Below, one piece after another: positions 7,887 to 16,161 of a DNA stretch of 64,000 nucleotides. The notes beneath the pieces were generated by a model, which did no database searches, was not told the DNA's origin, and worked only from the letters and a program-made list of their open reading frames with translations. The DNA is from a virus: positions 62,001-126,000 of the IMG/VR virus record IMGVR_UViG_3300028920_000039; one strand, 5' to 3'. The translations under genes were made by a program, and so were the position numbers. Positions within the stretch are counted from its first letter, which is position 1; each line of letters opens with the position of its first letter.

Positions 7887-8609
7887 ATGGCAGATCCTGT
7901 TCAAACACTTCAAGAGCTTCGAGAATACATTCTTAGGAAACTGGGTGGATGCAACGTTAAGGTTGAGCTGAGTCCTCAACAAGTGGATGATGCCATCTAT
8001 GATGCGCTTGACCAATTCAACCAGTACATGTGCAAGGCGGAGCCACGAGTTCTTGCAGAGCAGAGCGGGCAAGTCACAATTGAGCTCCTTGAGGGTGACC
8101 GAGGTGTGATAGCGGTGAAACTTCTGTATCCTGAGCAGTACAGAGAATACGCACAGATGAACATCTTCGAGATAATGTATCGAATGGTGTTCCCCCGGTT
8201 GCCTCTAGGAGAGTGGTACGAGCTAAAGATGTTCTATGAGATGTACCAGAAGGTCAGGGGTACTGATCCTGATTGGTATGAGGATGAAGCCACCAAGAAT
8301 GTTTATGTCGACTGCTGGAGTGGTCCGTATGACATCTTTTATATTGTAGCAAGGGATCTTCGCGTGGAAGAGATTTCCCATCTCAAAGCTGCTTACAGTC
8401 GGATGTTCAAGAAGCTGGCGTTAGCCGAAGCCAAGATTACTCTTTCCTACATTCGTGGGAAGTACGGAGCGTCCATTCCTGTTCCTGGCGGTACACTTAC
8501 TACCGATGCAGCTGAGCTGAAAGGTGATGGGTTGCAGGAGAGGGTGGAAGTCATTGAGAAACTTGAACAGATTGGGCGGTACCAGATTTCGCCAGTCATG
8601 TGGGGGTAA
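7887..8609 (+). CDS. Neck protein (T4 gp13-like)
   Basis: A 240-residue protein starting directly after the stop of the zinc-finger gene. The opening LQELREYILRKLGG ... LSPQQVDDAIYDALDQFNQYM matches the pattern of T4-type neck protein gp13. That pattern is a short helix ending RLGAP, then an acidic D-Q-V/I-D-D-A-I helix. Order supports it: gp13-like here, gp14-like at 9500, gp15-like at 12201, sheath and tube next, as in T4. It would close the head after packaging. Recognition is from motif and synteny only. Confidence 0.6.
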   Translation: MADPVQTLQELREYILRKLGGCNVKVELSPQQVDDAIYDALDQFNQYMCKAEPRVLAEQSGQVTIELLEGDRGVIAVKLLYPEQYREYAQMNIFEIMYRMVFPRLPLGEWYELKMFYEMYQKVRGTDPDWYEDEATKNVYVDCWSGPYDIFYIVARDLRVEEISHLKAAYSRMFKKLALAEAKITLSYIRGKYGASIPVPGGTLTTDAAELKGDGLQERVEVIEKLEQIGRYQISPVMWG

Positions 8610-8612
8610 GTG

Positions 8613-9503
8613 ATGGTTAGTTCACTCAAACAAGCAAACAAAGTAGTTCACAAAGTCGAAGATCAGTGGCATTATGATACAATGACAAAGTACGGTTTTG
8701 TGCCACTTGACAAGACCGGTACAGGCCTTGTGAGAAGGTACAGATATGTTCATCCAGACACAAACCATAGCATTGAGGTATCAACTGGTTACAGCGCGGA
8801 TCACTGGACAGACAAAACAACCGGGGCACATGGTTACTGGTCAGCTTTGGAGCCTCATTTACAGAAAATAACTCAAGGAAAAGAGACAGTGAAAGACGCT
8901 ATCGAACAAACCATCGACATGTTGGAAGAAACTGGCGATTCATGGCCACCTTCGCTTTCACAAATGTCAAAGATTCGTGAAATTGAGACAGGTGTTGAAG
9001 GTGTTGTGGGGAAACCTTCTTATGGTTCAGCCTTTTACGGTTCTGGAAGAACAATGAAGTTTCAGTTTCCCACAAAAGAAGCAGCACAGAAAGCTGAAAA
9101 GGACGTAAAAAGGTACCTCAATAATCAAGCGGTGGTCGACAAAGGAAAAACAGATGTAGTAGCGTACACTGATGATAATCCTTATATCGATGCGGACGCT
9201 TCTCAGGAGTACCTATCTGTAGTTTTCGCAATCACAGTCAATGAAGAAGCAGACCCTATCGAACAAGCCATTGACATGTTGGTTGAAGTGGAGGCCAAAG
9301 ACCTTGCTTACGATGAAGGTTTTGTTGAATGGTGGATGGCGAAGATGAACAAGCTGTCTCCTGAAGAGCGAGAGGAGCGGATTGGCGATATAGAAGAGAT
9401 AGACTATGGGATAGCGCAGAACTGGATTCACAATCTGCTTGACGATGAAGCGCTTGCTTCAGAGTGGCGAAGTTACAAGCGCTGGAAACGGCGCCAAAGA
9501 TGA
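8613..9503 (+). CDS. Hypothetical protein with twin IEQxIDML motifs
   Basis: The start is ATG 8613; GTG 8610 is also possible. It is 296 residues and unrecognised. It carries two near-identical short motifs, DAIEQTIDMLEE (about residue 94) and DPIEQAIDMLVE (about 213). These flank a basic domain with a YGSAFYGSGRTMKFQFPT segment. Base composition is more A/T-rich than neighbouring structural genes, which suggests recent acquisition. It lies between the two neck genes and ends in an ATGA overlap with the second. Confidence 0.6.
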   Translation: MVSSLKQANKVVHKVEDQWHYDTMTKYGFVPLDKTGTGLVRRYRYVHPDTNHSIEVSTGYSADHWTDKTTGAHGYWSALEPHLQKITQGKETVKDAIEQTIDMLEETGDSWPPSLSQMSKIREIETGVEGVVGKPSYGSAFYGSGRTMKFQFPTKEAAQKAEKDVKRYLNNQAVVDKGKTDVVAYTDDNPYIDADASQEYLSVVFAITVNEEADPIEQAIDMLVEVEAKDLAYDEGFVEWWMAKMNKLSPEEREERIGDIEEIDYGIAQNWIHNLLDDEALASEWRSYKRWKRRQR

Positions 9504-10105
9504 CCTTCACCAATGACACAGTTGATCCACGCCATGCAGACTACCTCGGCTGTGAGATCCTGGATCGTCTGAACGACGAGCTGGACAAGACAGAAGAGGG
9601 TTGGCCGCTCAACACCAATCTGCCTTCACCTGAAGAGATCAAGTACGTCTACGATATGCTGGAAGGCTACTCCCGGCAGTTCTTTCCTATCATGCCTTAC
9701 AAGCACCTGCTTACCACTGTAAAGGAGATTGATGAGGTGCACGGTGAGCTAGCCGATGTGCAAAGGCGTTGGGGTGATATCATTCATCTCAGAGCATTCG
9801 CAATTCCGACGCAGCCAACCCAGCCGCAAACCAGTTTCGGAATAGAGGAAGTCAGGGAAGTGACTCTGTTGGTGACTGTCCCTGATCTTATCACAGCAGG
9901 CCTGGCCATTCAGGATCCTGACAACTTCGACATCACACTCATCGGCCGGCTAGGTGATCGTTTCTACTACCACAACAGAGAGTACGAAGTAACTACGTAT
10001 GTCCCCGCAGCCTGGTGGGCCAACACTGATGTTCCAATCTACTACCAACTGAAGTCGCAACTCCATCGTGCCAGCTCAGTTGACGAGTTCGGCAACACTC
10101 CTTGA
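9500..10105 (+). CDS. Neck protein (T4 gp14-like)
   Basis: I choose ATG 9500, which forms the ATGA overlap common in this genome; an earlier ATG 9464 would overlap by 40 nt. The 201-residue product has TSFGIEEVREVTLLVTVP, matching the conserved NFGMQVQDEVTLSINP of T4 gp14. GDRFYYHNREYEVT corresponds to the GDLIYFP ... FEI segment that follows. This fits the head-closure/neck role, with the gp13-like gene two genes upstream. Length is somewhat below T4 gp14 (256). Confidence 0.65.
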   Translation: MTFTNDTVDPRHADYLGCEILDRLNDELDKTEEGWPLNTNLPSPEEIKYVYDMLEGYSRQFFPIMPYKHLLTTVKEIDEVHGELADVQRRWGDIIHLRAFAIPTQPTQPQTSFGIEEVREVTLLVTVPDLITAGLAIQDPDNFDITLIGRLGDRFYYHNREYEVTTYVPAAWWANTDVPIYYQLKSQLHRASSVDEFGNTP

Positions 10106-10113
10106 AGGTTGCA

Positions 10114-11343
10114 ATGTTAACAGATCAAGCAATTCAGTTTCTTCTTGAATTCGCCAAGGATGTAAGAGCTAAGTTCCTAAAACAAGGCGCTTCAGAAGAA
10201 GAAGTCGATTCCTATCTTTCCAGGTTTCAAGAGCTTCGTGATAAGAGAATATTAAAAGGCGAACAACGTGACATAGGTCAGTACAAAACCTTTGGTGACT
10301 TGAAACAAGTTGTGGATAAAGCTTCAAAAGTAGTCACCAAAAGGCAAAAGAAGAAGAAAGCCAAGGCGAAAGGTGCACAGGTTGTTCATTCCGACAACAA
10401 TGTTACTGTATATCATATTACTTCAAAACCCGCTGCTTGCTTCTATGGCGCTGGTACTAAGTGGTGCATTTCAGCAACACACGGCCGCAACATGTTCAAA
10501 CCTTACCAGGAACAAGGTATTAGTTTCTACTTCATCATTTCTAAGAATCGAAGCGCTGAAGATCCTCTTCATAAAGTAGCAGTTGCAGTGTATCCTGGTG
10601 AGGAGGCAATAGAAGTGTACAATGCTAAGGATAACTTAGTATCTGTTTCTGTTCTTAAGGAACTTGGTGTTAGCGAATTGGATATATTCAAGAAGTACAC
10701 TACTGTTGATTTAACTACAAAAGAAGGTTTTTTGGAATGGTTGGGCAAGCAAAATGTTGGGGAAATGGATGTTGATGGTAAAGTGAACATCCATGGTGAT
10801 CTTGATTTATCACACAAAGGCCTCATTAAGTTCCCTGTTGAGTTTGGCAAAGTAACAGGTAGCTTCTACTGCGGCAACAACCAACTAACTTCACTCCAAG
10901 GTGCACCTACCGAGGTAGGTGATTATTTCGACTGCTCCTACAACCAACTAACCTCGCTCCAAGGTGCACCCGCCGAGGTAGGTGGTAGCTTCTCCTGCGG
11001 CCACAACCAACTAACTTCACTCCAAGGTGCACCTACCGAGGTGGGTGGTTACTTTAGCTGCGCTTACAACCAACTAACTTCACTCCAAGGCGCACCTACC
11101 GAGGTGGGTGGTTACTTCTCCTGCGCCTACAACCGACTAACCTCGCTCCAAGGTGTACCTACCGAGGTGGGTGGTTACTTCTCCTGCGCCTACAACCGAC
11201 TCACCTCGCTCCAAGGTGTCCCTGCCAAGGTAGGTGGGAAATTCTATTGTGCCCACAATCCCGGTAACTTTACACAACAAGACATTGCAAAAGCAATGGG
11301 CGGGGTTGAAGAAGCAATCATCTACCTTCTGGATCACTCCTGA
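10114..11343 (+). CDS. Leucine-rich-repeat phage protein
   Basis: The start is ATG 10114 with a GAAGG SD; the in-frame TTG at 10102 overlaps the previous stop. It is 409 residues. About residues 90-190 form a domain seen in other phage repeat proteins (GAGTKWCISAT, SFYFIISKN, KVAVAVYPGEEAIEVYNAKDN). Residues 249-374 are six tandem 21-residue repeats of the type CxxNQLTSLQGAPTEVGG, a short LRR-like solenoid. Such solenoids usually bind proteins. Composition is A/T-richer than neighbours. It is probably an accessory gene inserted in the neck operon, ending just before a promoter. Confidence 0.75.
   Translation: MLTDQAIQFLLEFAKDVRAKFLKQGASEEEVDSYLSRFQELRDKRILKGEQRDIGQYKTFGDLKQVVDKASKVVTKRQKKKKAKAKGAQVVHSDNNVTVYHITSKPAACFYGAGTKWCISATHGRNMFKPYQEQGISFYFIISKNRSAEDPLHKVAVAVYPGEEAIEVYNAKDNLVSVSVLKELGVSELDIFKKYTTVDLTTKEGFLEWLGKQNVGEMDVDGKVNIHGDLDLSHKGLIKFPVEFGKVTGSFYCGNNQLTSLQGAPTEVGDYFDCSYNQLTSLQGAPAEVGGSFSCGHNQLTSLQGAPTEVGGYFSCAYNQLTSLQGAPTEVGGYFSCAYNRLTSLQGVPTEVGGYFSCAYNRLTSLQGVPAKVGGKFYCAHNPGNFTQQDIAKAMGGVEEAIIYLLDHS
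10858..11235 (+). repeat. Six tandem 63-bp coding repeats
   Basis: Six head-to-tail 63-bp units encode the 21-residue LRR-like repeat, followed by a partial seventh. Units 3-6 are nearly identical at the DNA level, so copy number could change by recombination or slippage without breaking the frame. Confidence 0.9.
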
Positions 11344-11353
11344 ACAATCCTTT

Positions 11354-11377
11354 GCAACCCTTTGTGCTTCGTATAAT
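11354..11377 (+). promoter_or_regulatory. Candidate promoter before 11429
   Basis: TATAAT at 11372-11377 within TTCGTATAATAAATCAGTAC, about 50 bp ahead of the next gene. It shares TTCGTATAAT and AAATCAGTAC with the region at 7105-7141. A -35 is not obvious. Confidence 0.45.
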
Positions 11378-11428
11378 AAATCAGTACGTCTCTTTTAGTA
11401 CCGATTCATTTAGTACGGAACACAGAGT

Positions 11429-11857
11429 ATGCTTACTACTGAAGTACAAGAAACCTCTCTAGACCCCACCATTGTTGAAGACGATCTCGACGTCCTTGAG
11501 AAGCTGTATCGTGAAGCAGTCCAGCAGACCAAAACCGATATCATCAACAAGCTGGCTGTTGAACTAACGACACGGGATCCTACACCAGAAGCATTGGTCA
11601 AGTACCCTTTCTTCAAGAACAGCTCTAAGTTACTTTCAGACTATCAGGAAGCACTCACTGTCGAAGAGACAGACGGGCAGATTTCACTAGTGGTTGACAG
11701 AGATGTGCTTCAGAGAAAGAACTTGCCTGAGAACCTGCCTTCTCTGATGGAATATGGTAATGCTTTGGTGAAACCCCTTCCACATATTAGGCCAGTGGTT
11801 TTATCGTCATCTTCCCCGATCTCGTCGGTTACTCGCCGGCTCAAAGAGGAATTGTAA
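11429..11857 (+). CDS. Hypothetical neck/tail-region protein
   Basis: A 142-residue protein, unrecognised. The N-terminal ~70 residues are helical and acidic (DDLDVLEKLYREAVQQTKTDI). The C-terminal part is Pro/Ser-rich (PLPHIRPVVLSSSSPI). Its TAA overlaps the ATG of the next gene by one base, and a candidate promoter lies upstream. Position between gp14-like and gp15-like genes suggests a connector or tail-completion protein. Confidence 0.6.
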   Translation: MLTTEVQETSLDPTIVEDDLDVLEKLYREAVQQTKTDIINKLAVELTTRDPTPEALVKYPFFKNSSKLLSDYQEALTVEETDGQISLVVDRDVLQRKNLPENLPSLMEYGNALVKPLPHIRPVVLSSSSPISSVTRRLKEEL

Positions 11858-12204
11858 TGTTCGTGGATAAGTACAAAACGTGGGTGGAGAAGATCGTCAA
11901 GAATCTTCGATGTTCCAAAGGAGCTGAAAGCAAAGCACTCCTGGCCCGTTTTCAGAGACTTGAACTTCGAGAAGATGAGCTTGGCGCCTTCCATCATGTC
12001 AGGACCCTCCACAAACTGGCTCGTGAATATGCACAGGAACGAAAGAACTTGCGATGGTTAGGTAGGTTGGTAGAGAGGCTCGGCAAGTGGGAGAAGCTGT
12101 TTGAGTCCATCCTTCGCATCACTGAGATCGATGAAGATTCGGTAGTCGAGGCGCTTGCGAAGGATGAGATTGATGAAGAGTTTGCAATAGGGCTGATGCA
12201 ATGA
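11857..12204 (+). CDS. Small helical hypothetical protein
   Basis: A 115-residue, Lys/Arg/Glu-rich, almost entirely helical protein (WVEKIVKNLRCSKGAESKALL). It has no known motif. It starts in a TAATG overlap and ends overlapping the gp15-like gene by 4 nt (ATGA), so the three genes from 11429 form one translational unit. Confidence 0.6.
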   Translation: MFVDKYKTWVEKIVKNLRCSKGAESKALLARFQRLELREDELGAFHHVRTLHKLAREYAQERKNLRWLGRLVERLGKWEKLFESILRITEIDEDSVVEALAKDEIDEEFAIGLMQ

Positions 12205-13319
12205 GCGGAGATGTTCCAACCAGATACACGCAGATGTATCACAACTACGACAAGGCGTTCGTAGACAAGGTGCACTCTATCAAGGTCTTCACTCAAGATC
12301 GCTCCAAGAACGATGTTGAGTATGGCTTGCCTTGTGTATGGGCTTCTCCGGACAGAGCATTCGGGCAGATTCGCCGACAGATCGCTCGTAAGAACCAGGT
12401 GAAGGAATCTGAGGTCAAGACGATTCCTCTTCCGATTGCGTCACTGAGCCGAATCAACCAAAACATCGACTTGACTCGATACGTCAGATTTAAGTTCAAT
12501 CGTTTGAAGTATGTGCCAACTGAGCAGAAGTACATCGGAATGGATCGTCCGAATCCCTGGGACATGGTGTATCAGATTGACGTCTGGGCCAAGACCATTC
12601 AGGACCTGGACATGATCACTACTCAGATCAACATGTGGCTAAGAGCCGATGAGTTCTACCTGAGGGTGGCCCACCCCTCTCCTATGGATGAGAGGATCGT
12701 TCTAACGCAGTTCCAGGGAATGGTGGAGAATTCTAAGCTAGATACCGGTCAAGAGGAAAAAAGAACTCTTCGGAGAACCTTCACATTCGTAGTACATGGG
12801 TGGGTAATCCACCCGCCGGACGAATACGGAATCGTCAGAAGGATCATTGTCGATTTCTACGACATGACCCTTTCAAGGTTGGATCCAGTGTTCTTGGAGA
12901 GGTTGGTGATCCTGCCAGACGAAGAAGACATCGAACCGGAGGACGAAATCATGGGAACAGTTGCTACATCATTCTATGGTGTTTTGATTGTTGGTGAGGC
13001 ACAAGTCAACGAGACTTACGGGAGTTTTGAGGCTCCTGTCAATGCACTCATAACAGGGATGCAGATCAATGTGCTTGGACGTCCGCCAACAGGTGATGAT
13101 CTCGAATTCCAGCTGACAGTGAATGGTCTTCCCGACACATCACGTTATGTTACAGTGTCAGCCGGAGACAGACAGGAATCGGTGATATTTGGCTCCGAGC
13201 GAAGAATCGTTGCGGGCGATATGCTCGGCGTCAAATGTGTGAGTGTAGGTGGTGTCGACCCCGGAGATTGGATAGAGGTTCGGTTTGATGCCACTTTGGA
13301 TGTGAGTGCGACGACGTGA
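12201..13319 (+). CDS. Tail sheath stabiliser/tail completion protein (T4 gp15-like)
   Basis: A 372-residue protein. Residues ~40-210 follow the T4 gp15 layout: LPCVWASPDRAFGQIRRQ with a VKTIPLPIASLSRI strand, then NPWDMVYQIDVWAKTIQDLD. T4 gp15 has a comparable IKMIYELSIFTRYEDDMFQI stretch. This family caps tube and sheath at the neck end. Residues from ~255 are an extra beta domain (FYGVLIVGEAQVNETYG ...) absent from T4 gp15, perhaps exposed. Synteny with gp13/14-like genes upstream and sheath downstream supports the call. Confidence 0.62.
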   Translation: MSGDVPTRYTQMYHNYDKAFVDKVHSIKVFTQDRSKNDVEYGLPCVWASPDRAFGQIRRQIARKNQVKESEVKTIPLPIASLSRINQNIDLTRYVRFKFNRLKYVPTEQKYIGMDRPNPWDMVYQIDVWAKTIQDLDMITTQINMWLRADEFYLRVAHPSPMDERIVLTQFQGMVENSKLDTGQEEKRTLRRTFTFVVHGWVIHPPDEYGIVRRIIVDFYDMTLSRLDPVFLERLVILPDEEDIEPEDEIMGTVATSFYGVLIVGEAQVNETYGSFEAPVNALITGMQINVLGRPPTGDDLEFQLTVNGLPDTSRYVTVSAGDRQESVIFGSERRIVAGDMLGVKCVSVGGVDPGDWIEVRFDATLDVSATT

Positions 13320-14038
13320 AATCAGCTTGTAGAAATCGTGCTTATTGGGATGATCCTGAGAACAGGAAGAAGCATGCGGAAACTCTAAGGAAGGTCCATG
13401 CAAAGCGTGCGCCTGAAAAGGAAGCTGAGAGAGTGCGGAAGATAAGAGAAGGTAACAAAAGAACAAAGGCTTTGCATCCTGAGAATGTAGTCGCTTCATT
13501 CAAAGGCAAACACCATTCAGCAAAGACAAAAGAACAAATCAGAAGGAAAGCCATTGAGAATCGAGCGGCCATGACACCGGAAGAGATACAGCAAAACCAT
13601 CAGAAAGCAGTTGAGAATCTGCACAAAACCATTCCTGATATGTCAGCTTTCAAGGCTCAGCAGATTGTCGATGGCAAGGTGCGATTCAACACAGGCAGAT
13701 TCTACTCAGAGAAGAATGGCGAGGAGTTGTTCTACAGAAGTTCCTATGAGCTGGCGGCATTTCACATTTTGGAGCAGATGTCTGTGGTGAAAGGCTACTC
13801 AACCGAGTGTGAGATCATTCCTTACGAGTTCGAAGACGCCATTCGACGTTACGTTCCAGATTTGAAAGTGGAGTATCTTGATGGAAGTGTTGACATCATT
13901 GAGGTGAAGGCTGATTGGGCAATAGATTTGCCCGTCAACCAAGCCAAGTTTGATGCAGCTCGGAAGTATTGTTCAGACCATGACTTTGGTTTTGTGGTCT
14001 GGACTGAAGTGAACCAACCAAAATTGGCGGGTTTGTAA
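13316..14038 (+). CDS. Probable free-standing homing endonuclease (PD-(D/E)XK with NUMOD-like region)
   Basis: A 240-residue protein starting at GTG 13316 without a clear SD. Basic residues 1-100 include FKGKHHSAKTKEQIRRKA, resembling NUMOD3-type DNA-binding repeats. The C-terminal domain has SSYELAAF (Glu145), YVPDLKVEY (Asp182) and IIEVKAD (Glu196, Lys198), the order of a PD-(D/E)XK nuclease. It separates the gp15-like gene from the sheath gene, a typical site for a mobile homing endonuclease. An alternative is a host-derived restriction-like nuclease. Activity is inferred from motifs. Confidence 0.68.
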   Translation: MKSACRNRAYWDDPENRKKHAETLRKVHAKRAPEKEAERVRKIREGNKRTKALHPENVVASFKGKHHSAKTKEQIRRKAIENRAAMTPEEIQQNHQKAVENLHKTIPDMSAFKAQQIVDGKVRFNTGRFYSEKNGEELFYRSSYELAAFHILEQMSVVKGYSTECEIIPYEFEDAIRRYVPDLKVEYLDGSVDIIEVKADWAIDLPVNQAKFDAARKYCSDHDFGFVVWTEVNQPKLAGL

Positions 14039-14059
14039 CCCGTTGAAAGAGAGGAAGTT

Positions 14060-15592
14060 ATGGTTATCGTTTCTCCTGGGGTGTATTCTCGTGAATTAGA
14101 TTTCTCGCTGTATGTCCCCCAACTGGCCCAATCGATTCTTGGAATCGTAGGTACGGCCAGTAAAGGACCAACAGATGAGATCACGCTCATAACGGATGAG
14201 TCAACACTCATCGAAACCTTCGGTGAACCGTCTTCGGACCATCTTGGCTTGTATGCAGCTCTTCGTTACTTGCGTAGAGGCAAACAGCTGAAGTTTGTGA
14301 GGGTGGCTCATTACGACGACAGCGCAGTCGGCTATCTCAGGAACGCAGCCAACGCAGCCAACGCAGCTTTGCTGACAGCGGTGAGTACGGGTTCTTGGGG
14401 CAACAACATCACGGTTGTAGTGTCAGCAGGAACTGGCCCAGACCCTTCGACTGGTGTTACCACTTACAAGCTATCGGTTCGGTATAACAACGTTGTGGTA
14501 GAGAATTACGACCTGCTGCTCTTTGGAACAGCTTATGCAAACTACGACAACTACATCATGACGCGGATCAATGGTGTGTCAGCATACATTACCGTCACCC
14601 CCGTCCCGACCGAAACCGATCTGTTGACTTCGACCACAGCGGTAACGATGTCGGGTGGCGACGATGGTGCGCCAGTTGAGATTTCCGATTACGTCGGAAC
14701 AGCTGCTGTTTCTGGCAGTGACACAGCCACTGGTCTCCAGCTCTTCGCTGATCCTGACACAGTGGATGTGAACCTGTTGGCGGTGCCTGACATCAGCCAC
14801 AGGACGATTATCAGTGAGATGATTACCCTCTGCGAAAGCAGGGCGGATTGCATCTGCTTGATTGATGTACCGTATGGCAAGTCAGTTCAGCAGGCTGTTG
14901 CTTGGGCAAACGGTGTTGGTGGTGGTGCCACCGATCCTACCGCTGCCATCAATTCGTCTTATTGCGCTATCTTCTATCCGTGGGTGCAGGTATTCGACGG
15001 GTATAGCAACAGTAACGTCTGGATTCCTCCGAGCGGACACATTGCGGGTGTGGTTGCTTACACTGACCACGTCGCGGATCCGTGGTGGGCGCCAGCCGGT
15101 TTCAATCGCGGAAAGCTGCAGGATGTTCTTGACATTGAGCATTCTGCTACACAGGGCGAGCGAGACTACATGTATGCCAACGGTAATGTAATCAACCCGA
15201 TCGTCGACTACGCTGGTCAGGGCATTGTGGTTTATGGTCAGAGGACAGGGACCCGGACTTCGTCTGCTCTTGACAGAATCAACGTCAGGCGGATGATGCT
15301 GTACTTGAGGAAGGCAGTATCCACCGCTGTTCGTTCTCTGCTCTTCGAACCGAACGACGAAGAGACATGGGCGGCTTTTCGCAACCTTGTGAATCCTGTA
15401 TGCGATGACATCAAGGCTCGTAGGGGTATCACCGAATTCGAGGTGGTTTGCGATGAGACAACCAATACCTCGGCCGTTCGAGCTCGTAATGAGATGCGCG
15501 GTAAGGTGCTGATAGTTCCGACACGGGCTGCGGAGATGATTTCGATCGACTTCGTAGTCCTCAACAACGAAGCTCAGTTTTCTGAGTTCTAG
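14060..15592 (+). CDS. Contractile tail sheath protein (T4 gp18-like)
   Basis: A 510-residue protein with an AGAGGAAG SD. The N-terminus VSPGVYSRELDFS and IVGTASKGPTDEITLITDESTLIETFG are hallmarks of phage sheath subunits. So is the C-terminal block with NPIVDYAGQGIVVYGQRT and INVRRMMLYLRKAV. It forms the outer tail tube that contracts on infection. It is shorter than T4 gp18 (659), so it probably lacks some of the protruding domains. The tube gene follows immediately. Confidence 0.93.
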   Translation: MVIVSPGVYSRELDFSLYVPQLAQSILGIVGTASKGPTDEITLITDESTLIETFGEPSSDHLGLYAALRYLRRGKQLKFVRVAHYDDSAVGYLRNAANAANAALLTAVSTGSWGNNITVVVSAGTGPDPSTGVTTYKLSVRYNNVVVENYDLLLFGTAYANYDNYIMTRINGVSAYITVTPVPTETDLLTSTTAVTMSGGDDGAPVEISDYVGTAAVSGSDTATGLQLFADPDTVDVNLLAVPDISHRTIISEMITLCESRADCICLIDVPYGKSVQQAVAWANGVGGGATDPTAAINSSYCAIFYPWVQVFDGYSNSNVWIPPSGHIAGVVAYTDHVADPWWAPAGFNRGKLQDVLDIEHSATQGERDYMYANGNVINPIVDYAGQGIVVYGQRTGTRTSSALDRINVRRMMLYLRKAVSTAVRSLLFEPNDEETWAAFRNLVNPVCDDIKARRGITEFEVVCDETTNTSAVRARNEMRGKVLIVPTRAAEMISIDFVVLNNEAQFSEF

Positions 15593-15619
15593 ACAGCTCT
15601 AGCTGAAAGGAGCAGAGTC

Positions 15620-16132
15620 ATGGTAGAAACACTGTCTGCAGATCATATAGCTGCACAAGATGGGGCATTCGAACCACAGCGTAAGAATAACTTCACCCTT
15701 CGGCTTTCAGTTGGCGGGCGGATTATTCAGCAATCGTTGCAGTCATTCCCTCTTCCGAAAGAGGCGAATGAGGTGCTGGAGATCAACTTCGGCAACGAGC
15801 AGCGTAAGGTTGCAGGACGCGCTACCTACGACAATCTCGAGCTGGTCCTGAAGGACTATGCTGATCAACCTACCATGGCGACACTTGTTGCTTGGAGGCG
15901 AAGGGTGTACCAGCCTACCACAGGAGAAATAGGCCTGGCATCTGCTTACAAGGAACAGGGCGAAGTCGTCATGTTCGCGCCGAACGGAACACTCCAGAGG
16001 CGCTGGAAGCTGATCGGTGTATGGCCTTCTCGGAATGATCCGGGCGGCGGTGATATGGAAGCCAATGCGCAGAACCTTATCACAGTCACTATGGTGATTG
16101 ACAAGGCCATCGAGATTGTGCTGGAAGCGTAA
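15620..16132 (+). CDS. Tail tube protein (T4 gp19-like)
   Basis: A 170-residue protein, close to the 163 of T4 gp19, with an AAAGGAG SD. The pattern NNFTLRLSVGG ... QSFPLPKEANEVLEINFGNEQRKVAG, with the C-terminal RWKLIGVWPSRNDPGGGDMEAN and NLITVTMVIDKA, matches the gp19 beta-barrel tube family. Position directly after the sheath gene is the standard arrangement. Confidence 0.9.
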   Translation: MVETLSADHIAAQDGAFEPQRKNNFTLRLSVGGRIIQQSLQSFPLPKEANEVLEINFGNEQRKVAGRATYDNLELVLKDYADQPTMATLVAWRRRVYQPTTGEIGLASAYKEQGEVVMFAPNGTLQRRWKLIGVWPSRNDPGGGDMEANAQNLITVTMVIDKAIEIVLEA

Positions 16133-16161
16133 CCCCAACACAGTAACAAGAGGAGAAGTAC

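Noticed and set aside
10858-11235. Tandem repeats considered as a CRISPR array
   Set aside because: The 63-bp units are contiguous, without spacers, and keep one reading frame encoding an LRR-like protein.
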